Source of the DNA: VAZQ01 sp034669045 | GTDB taxonomy: Bacteria; Pseudomonadota; Alphaproteobacteria; Rhizobiales; Xanthobacteraceae | Assembly (NCBI GenBank): GCA_034669045.1 | Contig: JAXDOD010000163.1 | Coordinates: 51,577-115,576, forward strand | DNA length: 64,000 nt | Reading direction: 5' to 3' | Shown here: piece by piece, positions 1-9,340 of the stretch | How positions within the stretch are numbered: the stretch's first letter is position 1 | Layout of the letters: each line of letters begins with the position of its first letter | The notes under the pieces: model-generated | What the model saw: only the letters and a program-made list of their open reading frames with translations | What the model was told of the DNA's origin: nothing | Databases searched by the model: none | Position numbers and translations under genes: made by a program

Positions 1-299
1 GCGCCGGGCGCCGGCACGGAGCCGGTGTCGTTGGGGCCGAGCTGTTCGTTGAGGAACTCGTAGATCATCTTGGCGCCGGCCTGCGCCCGGTGCCCGAGCG
101 CGACCACGACCTGCGATCCGACCACGCAGGCATCCGGCTGCCGCTCGCACATATAGCGCACGTCGGCGACCGCGGCCTTGGCCGCAGACATCGCGTCGGT
201 CGCGCTGACGTCGAGCTTCGGTGTCGGCTGCGAGCCGCTGCTTGGCAGCAAGACCAGAATGACGCCCAGCCAGAACGCCAGTCGCAACAGAAACCGCAT
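1..299 (-). CDS. DUF5330-type small exported/membrane protein (3' part missing)
   Basis: The reading frame starts at the ATG complementary to 297-299 and runs off the left edge of the window, so only about 99 residues are seen. It opens with a hydrophobic N-terminal segment (MRFLLRLAFWLGVILVLLPS), followed by a conserved-looking region with two cysteines (YMCERQPDACVVGSQ) and a GHRAQAGAKMIYEFLN stretch. This matches my memory of the short DUF5330 proteins of Bradyrhizobium and relatives, whose function is unknown. The hydrophobic segment could be a signal peptide or an anchor. It is divergent from the histidine kinase at 781. Confidence 0.7.
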   Translation of the reverse strand, partial: MRFLLRLAFWLGVILVLLPSSGSQPTPKLDVSATDAMSAAKAAVADVRYMCERQPDACVVGSQVVVALGHRAQAGAKMIYEFLNEQLGPNDTGSVPAPG

Positions 300-780
300 G
301 ACCCTGCCCCGATTCCCAGCGGCTCGTTTCGGCCGCATTGGAGCCGACCATAACGGGCAGGCTTGAAAGCGCGGTTCGCACGGAGCCCTTGTTTTTGTCC
401 ATATTCAAAGCGAATGAGCGGCGTCTTTTCGTAAAATTTGAACGATCGCGTAAATCTCCTGCCACGGAGGCTGGGTCGAGTTCTTCGCGAGACCCGACAA
501 TCGCTCACGCCGTGGCCGGATTGGGTTTCGAAGGCGCTCGACGCAACCTGCGAATCGCAGGGTCAGAGGGCGTGCGAGGCGTACCCCGCTGGCGTGCGAC
601 GGCAACCGACCATTCACCATTCGGCACGAATGGCGATGCGGGTTCCACGCGAATTGCCGCGTAAAACCAACTCGGGAACCCGGTCCGCCAGGGCTTTAGT
701 GTTCGCTTAAGCCGCCTCTGACACGATCCCGGCAGCAAAAAAGGGGAGCGCGTCTGCAATGTCGGACGTGCACAGGGACC
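300..780. other. Intergenic divergent promoter region
   Basis: This 480-nt gap lies between divergently transcribed genes. It contains an AT-richer patch around 400-455, the most promoter-like stretch, but no boxes could be called with confidence. Open frames in it have no recognisable protein features. Confidence 0.4.
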
Positions 781-2613
781 GTGGGTGTCTTCGCGCCGAT
801 CCGTGACTATGTCGACAGCTTGGTGCATCCGACTGCGCAGCAGGACGCGCTGACCGCGTCGCGCCATCGCGCCTTCATCGCGCCGCGGCTGCTCGGGAGC
901 CTGGTCGCGCTTGCGGCCTTTCCAGTCTACGTCGCGGCGCGCGGGGTGCCGAGCGTGCTCGAAGCCATCGTGTTCGCGTGGCTGGTGGCGCCCATCCTGA
1001 TCGCCTACTTCCTCTCCCGCACCGGCCAATACGAGAGCGCGCACGTGCTCTCCTCGCTCGCGCTCACGGGACTGGTCACGGCGGTGGCGGTCAAGACCGG
1101 CGGCATCGGCTCGTTCTCGGCAATCTGGCTCGTGGTGGTGCCGCTCGAAGCGGCACTGTCGGCGTCGCGCCGGGTGGTGGCGGTGGCATCCACCTTCGCG
1201 CTCGGGGCTGCGGGCTTCCTGCTGTTCATGGGCACCTTCCACCTGCTGCCGCCGGCAATGCCGGTCGAGCAGGAGCAGGCTGCGCTGGCGGCGCTCGGGA
1301 TCATCTCGGCGGCGCTCTATTCCACCGGTCTCGCGCTCGGCGCCGAATCGCTGGCGCGCACGAGCTTCTGGCTGCTCTATGCCGAGGAGGATCGGTATCG
1401 CCTGCTGGCCCGCAACATGACGGACGTCATCACGCGGCACGGCCGCAATGGCGCGGTGCTGTTCGTCTCGCCTGCGGCCGAGCCGCTGCTTGGCGCCAAG
1501 GTGCAGCAGCTTCTCGGTCACGGCCTGTTCGACCGCGTGCATGTTGCCGACCGTCCGGCCTATCTCACCGCGCTCGCCGATTCGGCAGCGCTCGGCGACA
1601 GCCGCTCGGTCGAGTTCCGGGTCCGGCGCGAAAATGCCGCGGCGACGGCGCCCTCCGGGGTCGAGTTCATCTGGATCGAGATGCGCTGCCGCGCGCTCGA
1701 CCAGGCGCTGAACGAAGACAACGTCGGCCACGACCGCGAGGTGGTCGCCGTCATGCGCGACATCACCAGCCGCAAACAGCAGGAACAGGCGCTCGAAGAG
1801 GCGCGCGCGGAAGCCGAGCGCGCGAACGCCGCCAAGAGCCGGTTCCTTGCCACCATGAGCCACGAACTGCGCACGCCGCTCAACGCCATCATCGGCTTCT
1901 CCGAGATGCTCGGCAAGGAAGCATCGCTGCGCATCGACGCCGAGCGGCGGAACGAATACGCCCATCTGATCAACGAGTCCGGCCACCACCTGCTCTCGGT
2001 CGTCAACGGCATCCTCGACATGTCGAAGATCGAGACCGGGAACTTCGAGATCACGCCGGAGCCGTTCCGGCCGGCGCTGGCGGTCGAGGACTGTTGCGAT
2101 CTGCTGGCCTTCAAGGCGGACGAGGCCGGCATCGAACTCGTCATGAGCCTTCCGGCCAATCTGCCGGAGATCGTCGCCGACAAGCGCGCGCTCAATCAGA
2201 TCATGCTCAACCTGTTGTCGAACGCCATCAAGTTCAGCAATCGCGGCGGCAAGATCACCGTGAGCGCAAAGACCGAGGGCCCCTACGTGGCGGTGAGCGT
2301 CGAGGACACCGGCGTCGGTATCGGCGAGGAGGATCTTCCGCGCATCGGCGATCCGTTCTTCCAGGCGCGTTCGTCCTATGACCGGCGTCACGACGGCACC
2401 GGGCTCGGGCTTTCGATCGTGAAGGGACTGCTCGCGCTGCATGGCGGCGACTTGCAGATCGCAAGCCGGATCGGGCAGGGGACGCGCGTCACCATCCGTT
2501 TGCCGATCGATTGCGAAGGCGCATGCAGGACCGCCGAACTGGCCGCCATCGGCCGTATCCCCGCGCGCACAGCCGACCCGCAATACGACACACGGATGAA
2601 GCTCAGTGCGTAG
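781..2613 (+). CDS. PAS-domain membrane sensor histidine kinase (DivJ/PleC-like)
   Basis: A 610-residue hybrid-less sensor kinase. Residues about 35-190 are a block of hydrophobic segments (a multi-pass membrane sensor region). Residues about 200-325 look like a PAS domain ending in the usual DITSRKQQE tail. The HisKA motif SHELRTPLNAIIGFSEML carries the phospho-acceptor His361. The ATPase domain shows the N box (NQIMLNLLSNAIKFSN), G1 (DTGVGI) and G2 (GTGLGLS). The architecture resembles the cell-cycle kinases DivJ/PleC of alphaproteobacteria; that assignment is inference. The GTG start at 781 has no strong ribosome site (an AGGGA lies too close). The next gene overlaps the 3' end by 8 nt, suggesting translational coupling. 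Confidence 0.9.
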   Translation: MGVFAPIRDYVDSLVHPTAQQDALTASRHRAFIAPRLLGSLVALAAFPVYVAARGVPSVLEAIVFAWLVAPILIAYFLSRTGQYESAHVLSSLALTGLVTAVAVKTGGIGSFSAIWLVVVPLEAALSASRRVVAVASTFALGAAGFLLFMGTFHLLPPAMPVEQEQAALAALGIISAALYSTGLALGAESLARTSFWLLYAEEDRYRLLARNMTDVITRHGRNGAVLFVSPAAEPLLGAKVQQLLGHGLFDRVHVADRPAYLTALADSAALGDSRSVEFRVRRENAAATAPSGVEFIWIEMRCRALDQALNEDNVGHDREVVAVMRDITSRKQQEQALEEARAEAERANAAKSRFLATMSHELRTPLNAIIGFSEMLGKEASLRIDAERRNEYAHLINESGHHLLSVVNGILDMSKIETGNFEITPEPFRPALAVEDCCDLLAFKADEAGIELVMSLPANLPEIVADKRALNQIMLNLLSNAIKFSNRGGKITVSAKTEGPYVAVSVEDTGVGIGEEDLPRIGDPFFQARSSYDRRHDGTGLGLSIVKGLLALHGGDLQIASRIGQGTRVTIRLPIDCEGACRTAELAAIGRIPARTADPQYDTRMKLSA

Positions 2614-3415
2614 CGCTGCCCACAGCAGCCGCGGCGAAAGCGCCGCGCGCTGGTCGTTGCTCCAGTCTCTGGGCTGGAGCCATCGCGACGCGATCGCCTT
2701 TGCGGTCGGCGTCTCCGCGACGGTCGCCATCCTGACGAACGTGCTTTTTCTCCAGTCGGGCCAGCATCCGGCACCCATGTTCAGGAGCGCGCTCACGACC
2801 GCGGCACCGGTCTCGGCCAAGGATACCGGCGCGGTCGCGGCGCTGCCGCGGGCACGCCCGGCCGAACCGACGCCGTCCGCGGCGGCCGGCAAAGCCGAGC
2901 CGGCGACGACCGCACGCCCGGCCGGAGAGGTCATCGCGGACATCCAGCGCGAACTCGGGCGGCGCGGGTTTTACGACGGCGCGGTCGACGGCCGCTACGG
3001 TCCGCGCACCGATGCAGCCGTCCGCGACTTCGAGCAGGTCGCCGGACTGAAGCCGTCGACCGAACCGGGCGAGGCCTTGCTCACGGCGATCAAGCGATCG
3101 AACGCGAAATTCGCCCGGTCGACGACCGGCGCTACCGGCGCACCAGGTGCTCCTGCTCGCCCGGCGGCGCAGCCGGTCCGCCATGATCCGATCGCCGAGG
3201 TGATCGCACCGTCGCCCTCCAAGCGCGTGCTCGCGGTGCAGCGCGCGCTCGCGGAGTTCGGCTATGGGCAGATCAAGCCGAACGGCATTCTCGGCCCCGA
3301 GACCCAGGCCGCGATCGAGAAGTTCGAGCGCGAGCGCAAGCTCCCGGTCACCGGCCAGGTCTCCGAGCGCGTCACGCGCGAGCTTGCCGCCATCACCGGC
3401 CGGCCGCTGGAATAG
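2606..3415 (+). CDS. Membrane-anchored protein with two peptidoglycan-binding domains
   Basis: A 269-residue protein. A single hydrophobic segment lies at about residues 29-49, followed by an Ala/Pro-rich linker. Two PG_binding_1-type repeats are visible. The first, around residues 108-155, contains IQRELGRRGFYDGAVDGRYG. The second, around residues 205-260, contains VQRALAEFGYGQIKPNGILG. Each ends in a [FY]E+ helix. The protein is presumably held in the inner membrane and binds cell-wall peptidoglycan. It overlaps the upstream kinase gene and is followed after 55 nt by DUF1491, so the three may form one operon. The GTG start is chosen because it is the only start that keeps the N-terminal anchor. 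Confidence 0.8.
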   Translation: MRSAAHSSRGESAARWSLLQSLGWSHRDAIAFAVGVSATVAILTNVLFLQSGQHPAPMFRSALTTAAPVSAKDTGAVAALPRARPAEPTPSAAAGKAEPATTARPAGEVIADIQRELGRRGFYDGAVDGRYGPRTDAAVRDFEQVAGLKPSTEPGEALLTAIKRSNAKFARSTTGATGAPGAPARPAAQPVRHDPIAEVIAPSPSKRVLAVQRALAEFGYGQIKPNGILGPETQAAIEKFERERKLPVTGQVSERVTRELAAITGRPLE

Positions 3416-3470
3416 AGCGCACGAAATCTATATCCGTTCAGTCCGAGGCTCACGCCGGGACGGAACTGAC

Positions 3471-3818
3471 ATGCGCCTGAAATCCGCGATCTGGGTCGCA
3501 GCCTATGTACGGCGCTGCAACGGCGAGGGCGCCTACGCGGTGGTGCGCCGCCGCGGCGCCGAGGAGGCGGGCGCCATCTTCATCAAGCTCAACCGCCTCG
3601 ACGGCACCGCGGAGCTGTTCGGGCCGGCCCCTCAGGCCGCCTTTCACGATTCCCATCCAGCCGACCGCGCTTTCACCCGCGCCTTGGGCAGCGGAGCGGT
3701 ACCGGAGGAGAAGGTCGAAGAACGCCTCACGCGCGAGATCCGCTTCGATCCCGATACCTGGATCGTCGAGATCGAGGACCGCACCGGCCGCCATTTCCTC
3801 GATCCGCTGGTGGCGTGA
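3471..3818 (+). CDS. DUF1491 family protein
   Basis: A 115-residue soluble protein. It begins MRLKSAIWVAAYVRRC and contains GAIFIKLNRLDGTAELFGP and a basic/acidic tail ending in WIVEIEDRTGRHFLDPLV, as expected for DUF1491, a conserved alphaproteobacterial family of unknown role. The open frame extends upstream to 3264 inside the previous gene, but the family start fits the ATG at 3471. It is co-directional with the kinase and peptidoglycan-binding genes and convergent with DUF2336. Confidence 0.8.
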   Translation: MRLKSAIWVAAYVRRCNGEGAYAVVRRRGAEEAGAIFIKLNRLDGTAELFGPAPQAAFHDSHPADRAFTRALGSGAVPEEKVEERLTREIRFDPDTWIVEIEDRTGRHFLDPLVA

Positions 3819-3847
3819 GCGCGCCCGGTCGGGCGCCGGCACGCGTG

Positions 3848-5008
3848 TCATGCGCGTTGCTTGCCCGGGCCGCCGACGCGCGCGTGCGGTTCGAGCAGCA
3901 GCGTGTCGCGTTGCCGCGCCGGTGCGCGCACCGAAATTTCCGACAAGGCGCGCCGCGCGCTCTCCACCGCCTCCTGCCACTGCGCATCGTGACGGCCGGA
4001 ATGTTCCTCCGCCGCGCCGGCGTCGCGCCAGATCGCGATCATGCGGCGGGCCGCGTCAACGCCGATCTCGGAATAGAGATCGGCGAGTTCGTAGACGCGG
4101 TCGACGGATTGGCCGACGCGCGGATTCATGAACAGCACCATGCGCTGCACCACGTCCGCCGGCAGTTGCATCGCCTTGGCGGCGACCACGATCGGCTCGC
4201 CCAGCTCGTCGCCCACGATGCGGCGGGCCAGCCGGAGACTCACGCCAAGGGCACGTTCGAGCTCGCGCACGACCGCCTCGGTGTTGTGCTGCAAGGCCGA
4301 GGATTCGAGCCGCCAGATATCGGCGCGCTGCATCGGCGCCGGCGGCTCTCGCGGCGTGCTGGTGGCATAGTCGAGGTTCATCAGGATCAGCCGGCGCTCC
4401 GGTGCGCCCGCTGCAAAGAACAGCTCGCAGAGTTCCGTGGCGTCGCTGCCACCGCCAGCTTCGGTGCGCTCGTCACGCGGGGCGGGGATGGTGCGATCGG
4501 GCGCCGCGCCAGTCGCGGTCTCCGGGCTCTCAAGCGCGTGCAGGCCGACCTCGGCGGCGGGCGCTGCGATGCGCGCGGAAGCGGGGGCCGGGGCCGGCAC
4601 CGGCACGCTCAACACCCGCGGCTGTCCGCGCTGGGCGATGATGGCCGCATAGGACGGGCCGCGCTCGGCGGCGATCGCCTCGAGGTCGGCCGGCGTCAGG
4701 CAGGGCGAATGGCGCAGGATCGGTTCGGCGACTTCGAGCACGTCGCGCGCCAGTTGCTGGACGATGGCGCGCGGAGCGGCCGGATGCTCGGCGAGCCTTG
4801 TGGCGATCGACGCGCGGGTGGCGATCTCCGATTCGTCGATCAGCCGCATCGCGAGCTCGGTGTAGTGGCGCTCCTCGTCCGGCGTGTGGGCGGGACTGAG
4901 CAGGTACTGGTCGGTCAGGACCCGCAGCAATGTCGGTTTGATATCGACGCCCTGGCGGTCGAGATCGATGAGGCCTTCGAGGCCGGCGAGCGTTGGCAGA
5001 TTGATCAT
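3848..5008 (-). CDS. DUF2336 domain-containing protein
   Basis: A 386-residue, Ala/Arg-rich helical protein. It shows the DUF2336 pattern: an N-terminal RVLTDQYLLSPAHTPDEERHY segment followed by HEAT-like helices such as RASIATRLAEHPAAPRAIVQQLA and RHSPCLTPADL. Many Rhizobiales carry one or two such genes and the function is not established. There is no signal peptide or membrane segment. It is convergent with DUF1491 (29-nt gap). The 149 nt upstream of its start are shared with the divergent small gene at 5158. Confidence 0.8.
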   Translation of the reverse strand: MINLPTLAGLEGLIDLDRQGVDIKPTLLRVLTDQYLLSPAHTPDEERHYTELAMRLIDESEIATRASIATRLAEHPAAPRAIVQQLARDVLEVAEPILRHSPCLTPADLEAIAAERGPSYAAIIAQRGQPRVLSVPVPAPAPASARIAAPAAEVGLHALESPETATGAAPDRTIPAPRDERTEAGGGSDATELCELFFAAGAPERRLILMNLDYATSTPREPPAPMQRADIWRLESSALQHNTEAVVRELERALGVSLRLARRIVGDELGEPIVVAAKAMQLPADVVQRMVLFMNPRVGQSVDRVYELADLYSEIGVDAARRMIAIWRDAGAAEEHSGRHDAQWQEAVESARRALSEISVRAPARQRDTLLLEPHARVGGPGKQRA

Positions 5009-5157
5009 GGATGACGGCCCCGGTCACGGCGGATAATTGCAATTTCGCTCGAACCTAGGCGGCTGTCGTTAGCAGAGCGTTAACCTTGGATGCTTCTATA
5101 TCGGTGGGCCGACTGTGCGTCGGGCCGGTCCGTGGGGCCCGGCTGGGGGATTGCGAC

Positions 5158-5346
5158 ATGGGAACGTTGATCAGGTTTCCCGAACTCGGGCGTGGTGCGC
5201 GTAGCAGCAGGTTGATCGGCGGCAAGCCGGAGTCGGCGACCGTCATCATCCTTCCCGTCATCCGGATCGAACGATATCCCGATGAGCCATCTGAGACGAG
5301 CCGCAGCCAACGCCGCCGCCGCCGCCGTCGCATCTCGCGCACGTGA
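5158..5346 (+). CDS. Small conserved-looking protein (62 aa), unknown function
   Basis: The ATG at 5158 is preceded by a good ribosome site (GGGGGA at about 5143-5149, spacing 8). The product reads MGTLIRFPELGRG..., then ESATVIILPVIRIERYPDEP, then an Arg/Ser-rich tail. I recall similar short proteins next to DUF2336-type genes in Bradyrhizobium, but no function is known. The longer frame from 5086 lacks a ribosome site. Its end overlaps possible early starts of the lipoprotein gene. Confidence 0.55.
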   Translation: MGTLIRFPELGRGARSSRLIGGKPESATVIILPVIRIERYPDEPSETSRSQRRRRRRRISRT

Positions 5347-5374
5347 GCCGGCATCCGGTCCGACCCGTTCCGTG

Positions 5375-6145
5375 ATGGCGCGAGCGGAATCGCCGCGGGG
5401 CTGCCGCACGCGAGGCCTTGGTTTCATCCGGCTCTGCGCCGCGATGACCGCCGTGGCGACGCTCGGCGGCTGCGCGCTCAACGCCGATTTCGACCGGGCG
5501 CGACCCTCGCTCGTCACCGACGACATGCACGCCTGGATCGGACGCGACGCAGCCCGCAACATCGGCTTGCCGAGCTCCGACAACCGCCTCACTGACGACG
5601 AGCGGGCACTCCGGGATCTCGCCTATCCGCTGATCGCGCCGCCTTACGACCGCAATCGCTGGTACAGCGTCGTGAATGAATACGGCCTGGGCCAGTTGCC
5701 GCGCGAGCCCGCGCAAGTCGACACCGCCGCGTACTGGAAGCGGCTCAACGAGCGATACCGCCGCTCGGAGGCGTCCGGCTATGCGCAATTGATCACCGAC
5801 GCGCGCAACGACGTGGTGCGGATCGAGCCGTTCTTCGCCGTCGCCGGACGCGTGCTCGACATGGATCACAAGCGGGCGAAGAGCCTTGCCCATGTGGCCG
5901 AGCTGAGCGCGGCCGAAGAGGGTAACGCGCTCAACCGCAACAACGAGAACAGCGCCATCGTCGACTGGGTCTGCCGCTCGCTCTTCGAGCGTACGGCGTC
6001 ATACGGCTATGCGCTCGAGCGCATGGTGATCATGGCGCCGTCGCCGGCCGCGATCGAGGCCGAGCGCTCGCTCACTCTTCTGCAGACGCGCGCCGGGCAA
6101 TCCTGCAGCCGCGGCCAGAGCAGCAGGATCGTCGCGAAGGATTAG
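5375..6145 (+). CDS. Probable lipoprotein, unknown function
   Basis: The start is set at the ATG at 5375 because it places a lipobox (ATLGGC, Cys at residue 33) at the end of a plausible signal peptide. The open frame extends to an ATG at 5282, but that would put the Cys at residue 64 and overlap the small upstream gene. The mature part, about 220 residues, contains LTDDERALRDLAYPLIAPPYDRNRWYS, EPFFAVAGRVLDMDHKRAKSL and a C-terminal helical region. No known domain is recognised. It is probably attached to a membrane in the periplasm. Confidence 0.7.
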   Translation: MARAESPRGCRTRGLGFIRLCAAMTAVATLGGCALNADFDRARPSLVTDDMHAWIGRDAARNIGLPSSDNRLTDDERALRDLAYPLIAPPYDRNRWYSVVNEYGLGQLPREPAQVDTAAYWKRLNERYRRSEASGYAQLITDARNDVVRIEPFFAVAGRVLDMDHKRAKSLAHVAELSAAEEGNALNRNNENSAIVDWVCRSLFERTASYGYALERMVIMAPSPAAIEAERSLTLLQTRAGQSCSRGQSSRIVAKD

Positions 6146-6381
6146 CGGCCGTGCGCTGTCGGCCGGCGGACCGGCCGTTCCGAGCTTTAGCGCGTTTGAC
6201 CAGCCACCTTAATTGCCCTTGGCCGTGGCGCGGGTGGTTGCAAATCGGGCTGCACAGCGGGATATTTGAAGCAATGCAGAACAAGAGGCGGCGTGCCGCC
6301 ACCGACGATCACGCCCTCTGCATGGCCGCACCGCACGAGCCCATCGGACCATCCATCGAACCATGATGAGAGGAGGACAAG

Positions 6382-7191
6382 ATGCGTTACCGAAGTTCGA
6401 TCAGTGCCATCACGCTCCTGAGCTCGCTTTGCGTTACGATGGCCGGCGCCTGGGCCTGGGATGACTCGAAGTACCCCGACTTCCACGGGCAGTGGCTGGC
6501 GATCGGCGGACCGGGTCGGTTCGCCCGCGACCAGAAGGCTCCGCTCACGCCGGAGTACCAGGCCATCTTCGATTCCATCAAGTCCGAAGGCGGACAAGGC
6601 ACGAGCAACATGACGTACCTATGCTTCTCGCCAGGCATGCCCCGCGTCACCAATGGTTACGGCGAGATCGAATTCGTCTTGGCGCCGACGACCTTCCACA
6701 TTCTGGCCGACCACATCTACGACAATCGCCGGATTTTCACGGACGGGCGCCCTTGGCCGGAGTCGATCGTGCCGACGCTCCTGGGCTATTCTATCGGCCA
6801 ATGGATCGATCGGGACGGGGACGGAAAATACGACGTGCTCGAGGTCGAGACACGCGGCTTCCGCGGTCCCCGTGCTTTCGACGCGACCGGCCTTCCTCTC
6901 CATCGGGACAATCAGACGATCATCAAGGAAAAGCTCTACATCGACAGCAAGGATTCCAATATCGCCCATGATGAGGTCACCGTCATCGACCACGCGCTCA
7001 CGCATCCATGGACCGTCGTGAAGAACTACCGGCGCCACCCGTCTGCCCGTCCGATCTGGACCGAACAGAACTGTGCCGAAACCAACCCTCATGTGCGCGT
7101 GGGCAAGGACGACTACATGGTGAGCGCCGATGGTTTCCTGATGCCGACCGCCAAGGGCCAGAAGGCTCCGGACCTGAAGTATTTCAAGTAG
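6382..7191 (+). CDS. Exported TDGR-family protein, paralogue 1 (unknown function)
   Basis: A 269-residue protein with a clear signal peptide (cut near AWAWDD) and a strong ribosome site (GAGGAGG). It belongs to a paralogous set with 38627-39454, 39475-40323 and 44326-45159. The shared pattern is: KYPDFHGQW near the N-terminus; PLTPEYQAIFD; MPRVTNGYGEIEF; RRIFTDGRPWP; GYSIGQWIDRDGDGKYDVLE; ETRGFRGPRAFDATGLPLH; TVIDHALTHPWTVVKNY; and a C-terminal SADGFLMPTAKGQ motif. Two cysteines (CFSPGMP and NCAETN) are conserved in position and may form a disulphide. No catalytic motif is recognised. It is convergent with the propeller-cytochrome gene at 7411. Confidence 0.75.
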   Translation: MRYRSSISAITLLSSLCVTMAGAWAWDDSKYPDFHGQWLAIGGPGRFARDQKAPLTPEYQAIFDSIKSEGGQGTSNMTYLCFSPGMPRVTNGYGEIEFVLAPTTFHILADHIYDNRRIFTDGRPWPESIVPTLLGYSIGQWIDRDGDGKYDVLEVETRGFRGPRAFDATGLPLHRDNQTIIKEKLYIDSKDSNIAHDEVTVIDHALTHPWTVVKNYRRHPSARPIWTEQNCAETNPHVRVGKDDYMVSADGFLMPTAKGQKAPDLKYFK

Positions 7192-7308
7192 GCGTTGCGG
7201 ACCAACGATCCCGATCTTCGTGACGATCGATGCTCGTGCGGCCGGCTCCCTTCGTTGGACGCGGTGGGGGCGGGGGTCGCGGCCGGTCGATTCGATCCCG
7301 ACGTACTG

Positions 7309-7349
7309 CAAAAGAAAACGGGTCGCACTCACCGCGGAATGCGACCCGT
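7309..7349 (-). terminator. Rho-independent terminator of the 7411-9114 gene
   Basis: A 10-bp perfect stem (7318-7327 with 7340-7349) and a 12-nt loop. Read on the minus strand it is followed by a T-rich run (TTTTCTTTT). It lies 62 nt past the stop of the minus-strand gene. Confidence 0.7.
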
Positions 7350-7410
7350 AGCGTGAATTCTTGAGATACAGCGTGTCGGCGTGCGGGTTGTGCCGGCCGA
7401 CGCGTTGGAA

Positions 7411-9114
7411 TCACCGCACCTCGATCTTCACCAGCTTGGATGGCGGACGATAGGCCGGAATCCACACCGTCGGGCGCTCGGTTCCGGTTTCGACTTTCAG
7501 ATCGCGCATCTCGTAATTCGACGGCGTCAGATATTCCGTCGACTGCCCGGAGTTCATGTCGATGCGATAGAGACGGCTGCTGCTGAAGTCATTCGTCCAG
7601 ACGATCTGGTTCTTGCTGTCGGCGCTGGCGGAATAGGGCTCCGCGTAAGGCGCCGTATAGGGCTTGGTCCCGTTGATCAGCGGGTATTCCTTGAGGACCT
7701 TCTTGTCCGGATCGAACATCAGGACCTGGCCGGCGTAGAACTCCGCGGCCCAGAGGCGGTCCTGACCGTCGATCTGTCCGCGCCGCGGACCGGCCATGGG
7801 CGTGGGCGTCTTGTACTCGGCGTATTCGGCCGTCTTGGGATCGAAGATGCCGATCTTGCCTTCGCGCCAGATGTAGATATGGGTCCGGCCCTTGGAATCG
7901 GTGTCGGTGTCGTAGATTCCCCGGTTCTTCGGAATCAGGAAGGTCGTCGGCTTCGAAAATTCGACGTTGGTGTCGACCCTGATCAGCTCGCCGTTTCTCG
8001 GCATGCTCCAGACATTGCCGTCCGCATCCAGACCAAACATGGGACGGCCGGTCGCCCAGGTCATGAACTGACCCGTCTTCGGATCGTATTTGACCAGCCC
8101 GTTATCCATGCCGACGACGACATTGCCGTGCTGGTCGAATTGCAGTTCGTGCGCTCCGCCGCCGGGATCGCCCGGACGCCCATCGGCGCCGCCAGCCGCG
8201 CGTGCCTCGCGCCCGGCTCCCGCCGGCAGCGTGAAGGGCATGACCGTTCCTTCCCCGGTCTTCCGGTCGATCCGGCCGAGAGCGTAGGAGAAGTGATCGG
8301 TGTAGTAGGCGTATTTGTCGTTGATGATGACGTCGTGGGGCCACACGAAGCGCCGATCGCCGCGGATCATGTAGAGTTCGCGTTCGCCGCCCCTGGGAAG
8401 CGCATATTCGGTCACGACAAGATTGGTGGAGGCCGCATCGGTCGGCCGCGGGCGTTGCTTGAACGGGATCTTGTCGGAGGAGTCAGGTCCGCGGATCGAG
8501 ACCAGATAGTCGGCCAACGGCTCGATGAACTGCTTCTGGCTGAACGCATAGGTGCCCGGCGTATGTTCCTCGGCGGCACGTCCAGCCATTTTCTTGATGA
8601 CCCCGATCCAGTCTTCCTTCGTACGCGGGATCGCCAGCGCCCATTGTAGGCTGTGACAATTGCCGCATTGGGAAAACAGAACCTTCTCGTGGTCCGTGCC
8701 CGGAAGCGCGGCGATGATTTCGGAGGCGGTCGCGTCTTCATAGGCGAGCGGCTTGGATTTCAGCGTGAAGTCGATGTTCGCGGGCTTGCCTTCCACGACC
8801 GCCACCGGCTTTGCGGTGCGCTCGAAATCCGGCAGTTCCACCGTGACCGAATAGGAGCCGGGCGTGAGGTCCGACCAAGTCGGAAACGAGTATTCGCCCT
8901 TGACGTCGGTATAGACGGCCACCGTGATGGGGCTGTTGTCGCGATGCGCCTTGATCGGAATGCCGGCCAATGCCTCGCCGGAGGACGAGACGACCTTTCC
9001 GGCGAGCAGCGACGCACCGTCGGCGGCGAGCGTTGTGCCGGGTGACACGAACGCGTAGGCGGCGGCCACGGCAAGTGCCGTCACTGCCGTTCCGACGTAG
9101 AGACTGGCTTTCAT
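7411..9114 (-). CDS. Exported CarboxypepD_reg - haem c - beta-propeller fusion, copy 1
   Basis: The start is taken at the ATG at 9114, preceded by AGAAAGG; the open frame extends to 9210. The product has 567 residues. Residues 1-31 are a signal peptide. Residues about 35-120 form a carboxypeptidase regulatory-like beta-sandwich (AGKVVSSSGEALAGIPIKA, VYTDVKGEYSF). A haem-c site CGNCH lies at residues 150-154, with KMAG/Met residues downstream as possible axial ligands. Residues about 225-560 are Vgb/streptogramin-lyase-like beta-propeller blades (LGRIDRKTGEG, GLDADGNVWSMPRNGELIRVD). It is likely periplasmic. Paralogues lie at 21057 and 25509. Annotation pipelines may call such proteins virginiamycin B lyase; the haem domain argues for a redox role. 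It is followed by a terminator. Confidence 0.8.
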   Translation of the reverse strand: MKASLYVGTAVTALAVAAAYAFVSPGTTLAADGASLLAGKVVSSSGEALAGIPIKAHRDNSPITVAVYTDVKGEYSFPTWSDLTPGSYSVTVELPDFERTAKPVAVVEGKPANIDFTLKSKPLAYEDATASEIIAALPGTDHEKVLFSQCGNCHSLQWALAIPRTKEDWIGVIKKMAGRAAEEHTPGTYAFSQKQFIEPLADYLVSIRGPDSSDKIPFKQRPRPTDAASTNLVVTEYALPRGGERELYMIRGDRRFVWPHDVIINDKYAYYTDHFSYALGRIDRKTGEGTVMPFTLPAGAGREARAAGGADGRPGDPGGGAHELQFDQHGNVVVGMDNGLVKYDPKTGQFMTWATGRPMFGLDADGNVWSMPRNGELIRVDTNVEFSKPTTFLIPKNRGIYDTDTDSKGRTHIYIWREGKIGIFDPKTAEYAEYKTPTPMAGPRRGQIDGQDRLWAAEFYAGQVLMFDPDKKVLKEYPLINGTKPYTAPYAEPYSASADSKNQIVWTNDFSSSRLYRIDMNSGQSTEYLTPSNYEMRDLKVETGTERPTVWIPAYRPPSKLVKIEVR

Positions 9115-9340
9115 CGTCGTGACCTTTCTCCGATGGGGATGGGACGCGCCGAATTTACGATTGCTGCCGTTCGAAACCGCAATGATACGCCTGCCACGGA
9201 GGGGCTTCAAGACGCGCGCCGACAGGCGGAAGTGGGAAGGCCCTGCCGCCGTCTTGCGCGGACGCCATGTGAGGAAGTGATGCGATCAGCATCGAGGACG
9301 GGCCGTCAAAAGGATTAGCTACGAGACCACCTTCGAGCCG

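Noticed and set aside
505..2943. 812-aa open frame on the minus strand
   Set aside because: Antisense shadow of the histidine kinase and peptidoglycan-binding genes; Arg/Ala-rich composition without domains.
7381..8649. 422-aa open frame on the plus strand
   Set aside because: Antisense of the copy 1 haem-propeller gene, whose CxxCH and blade motifs are clear.
7411..9114. True virginiamycin B lyase (streptogramin resistance)
   Set aside because: Only the propeller part is Vgb-like. The regulatory-like domain and CxxCH haem site, and for the paralogues a cytochrome partner, point elsewhere.
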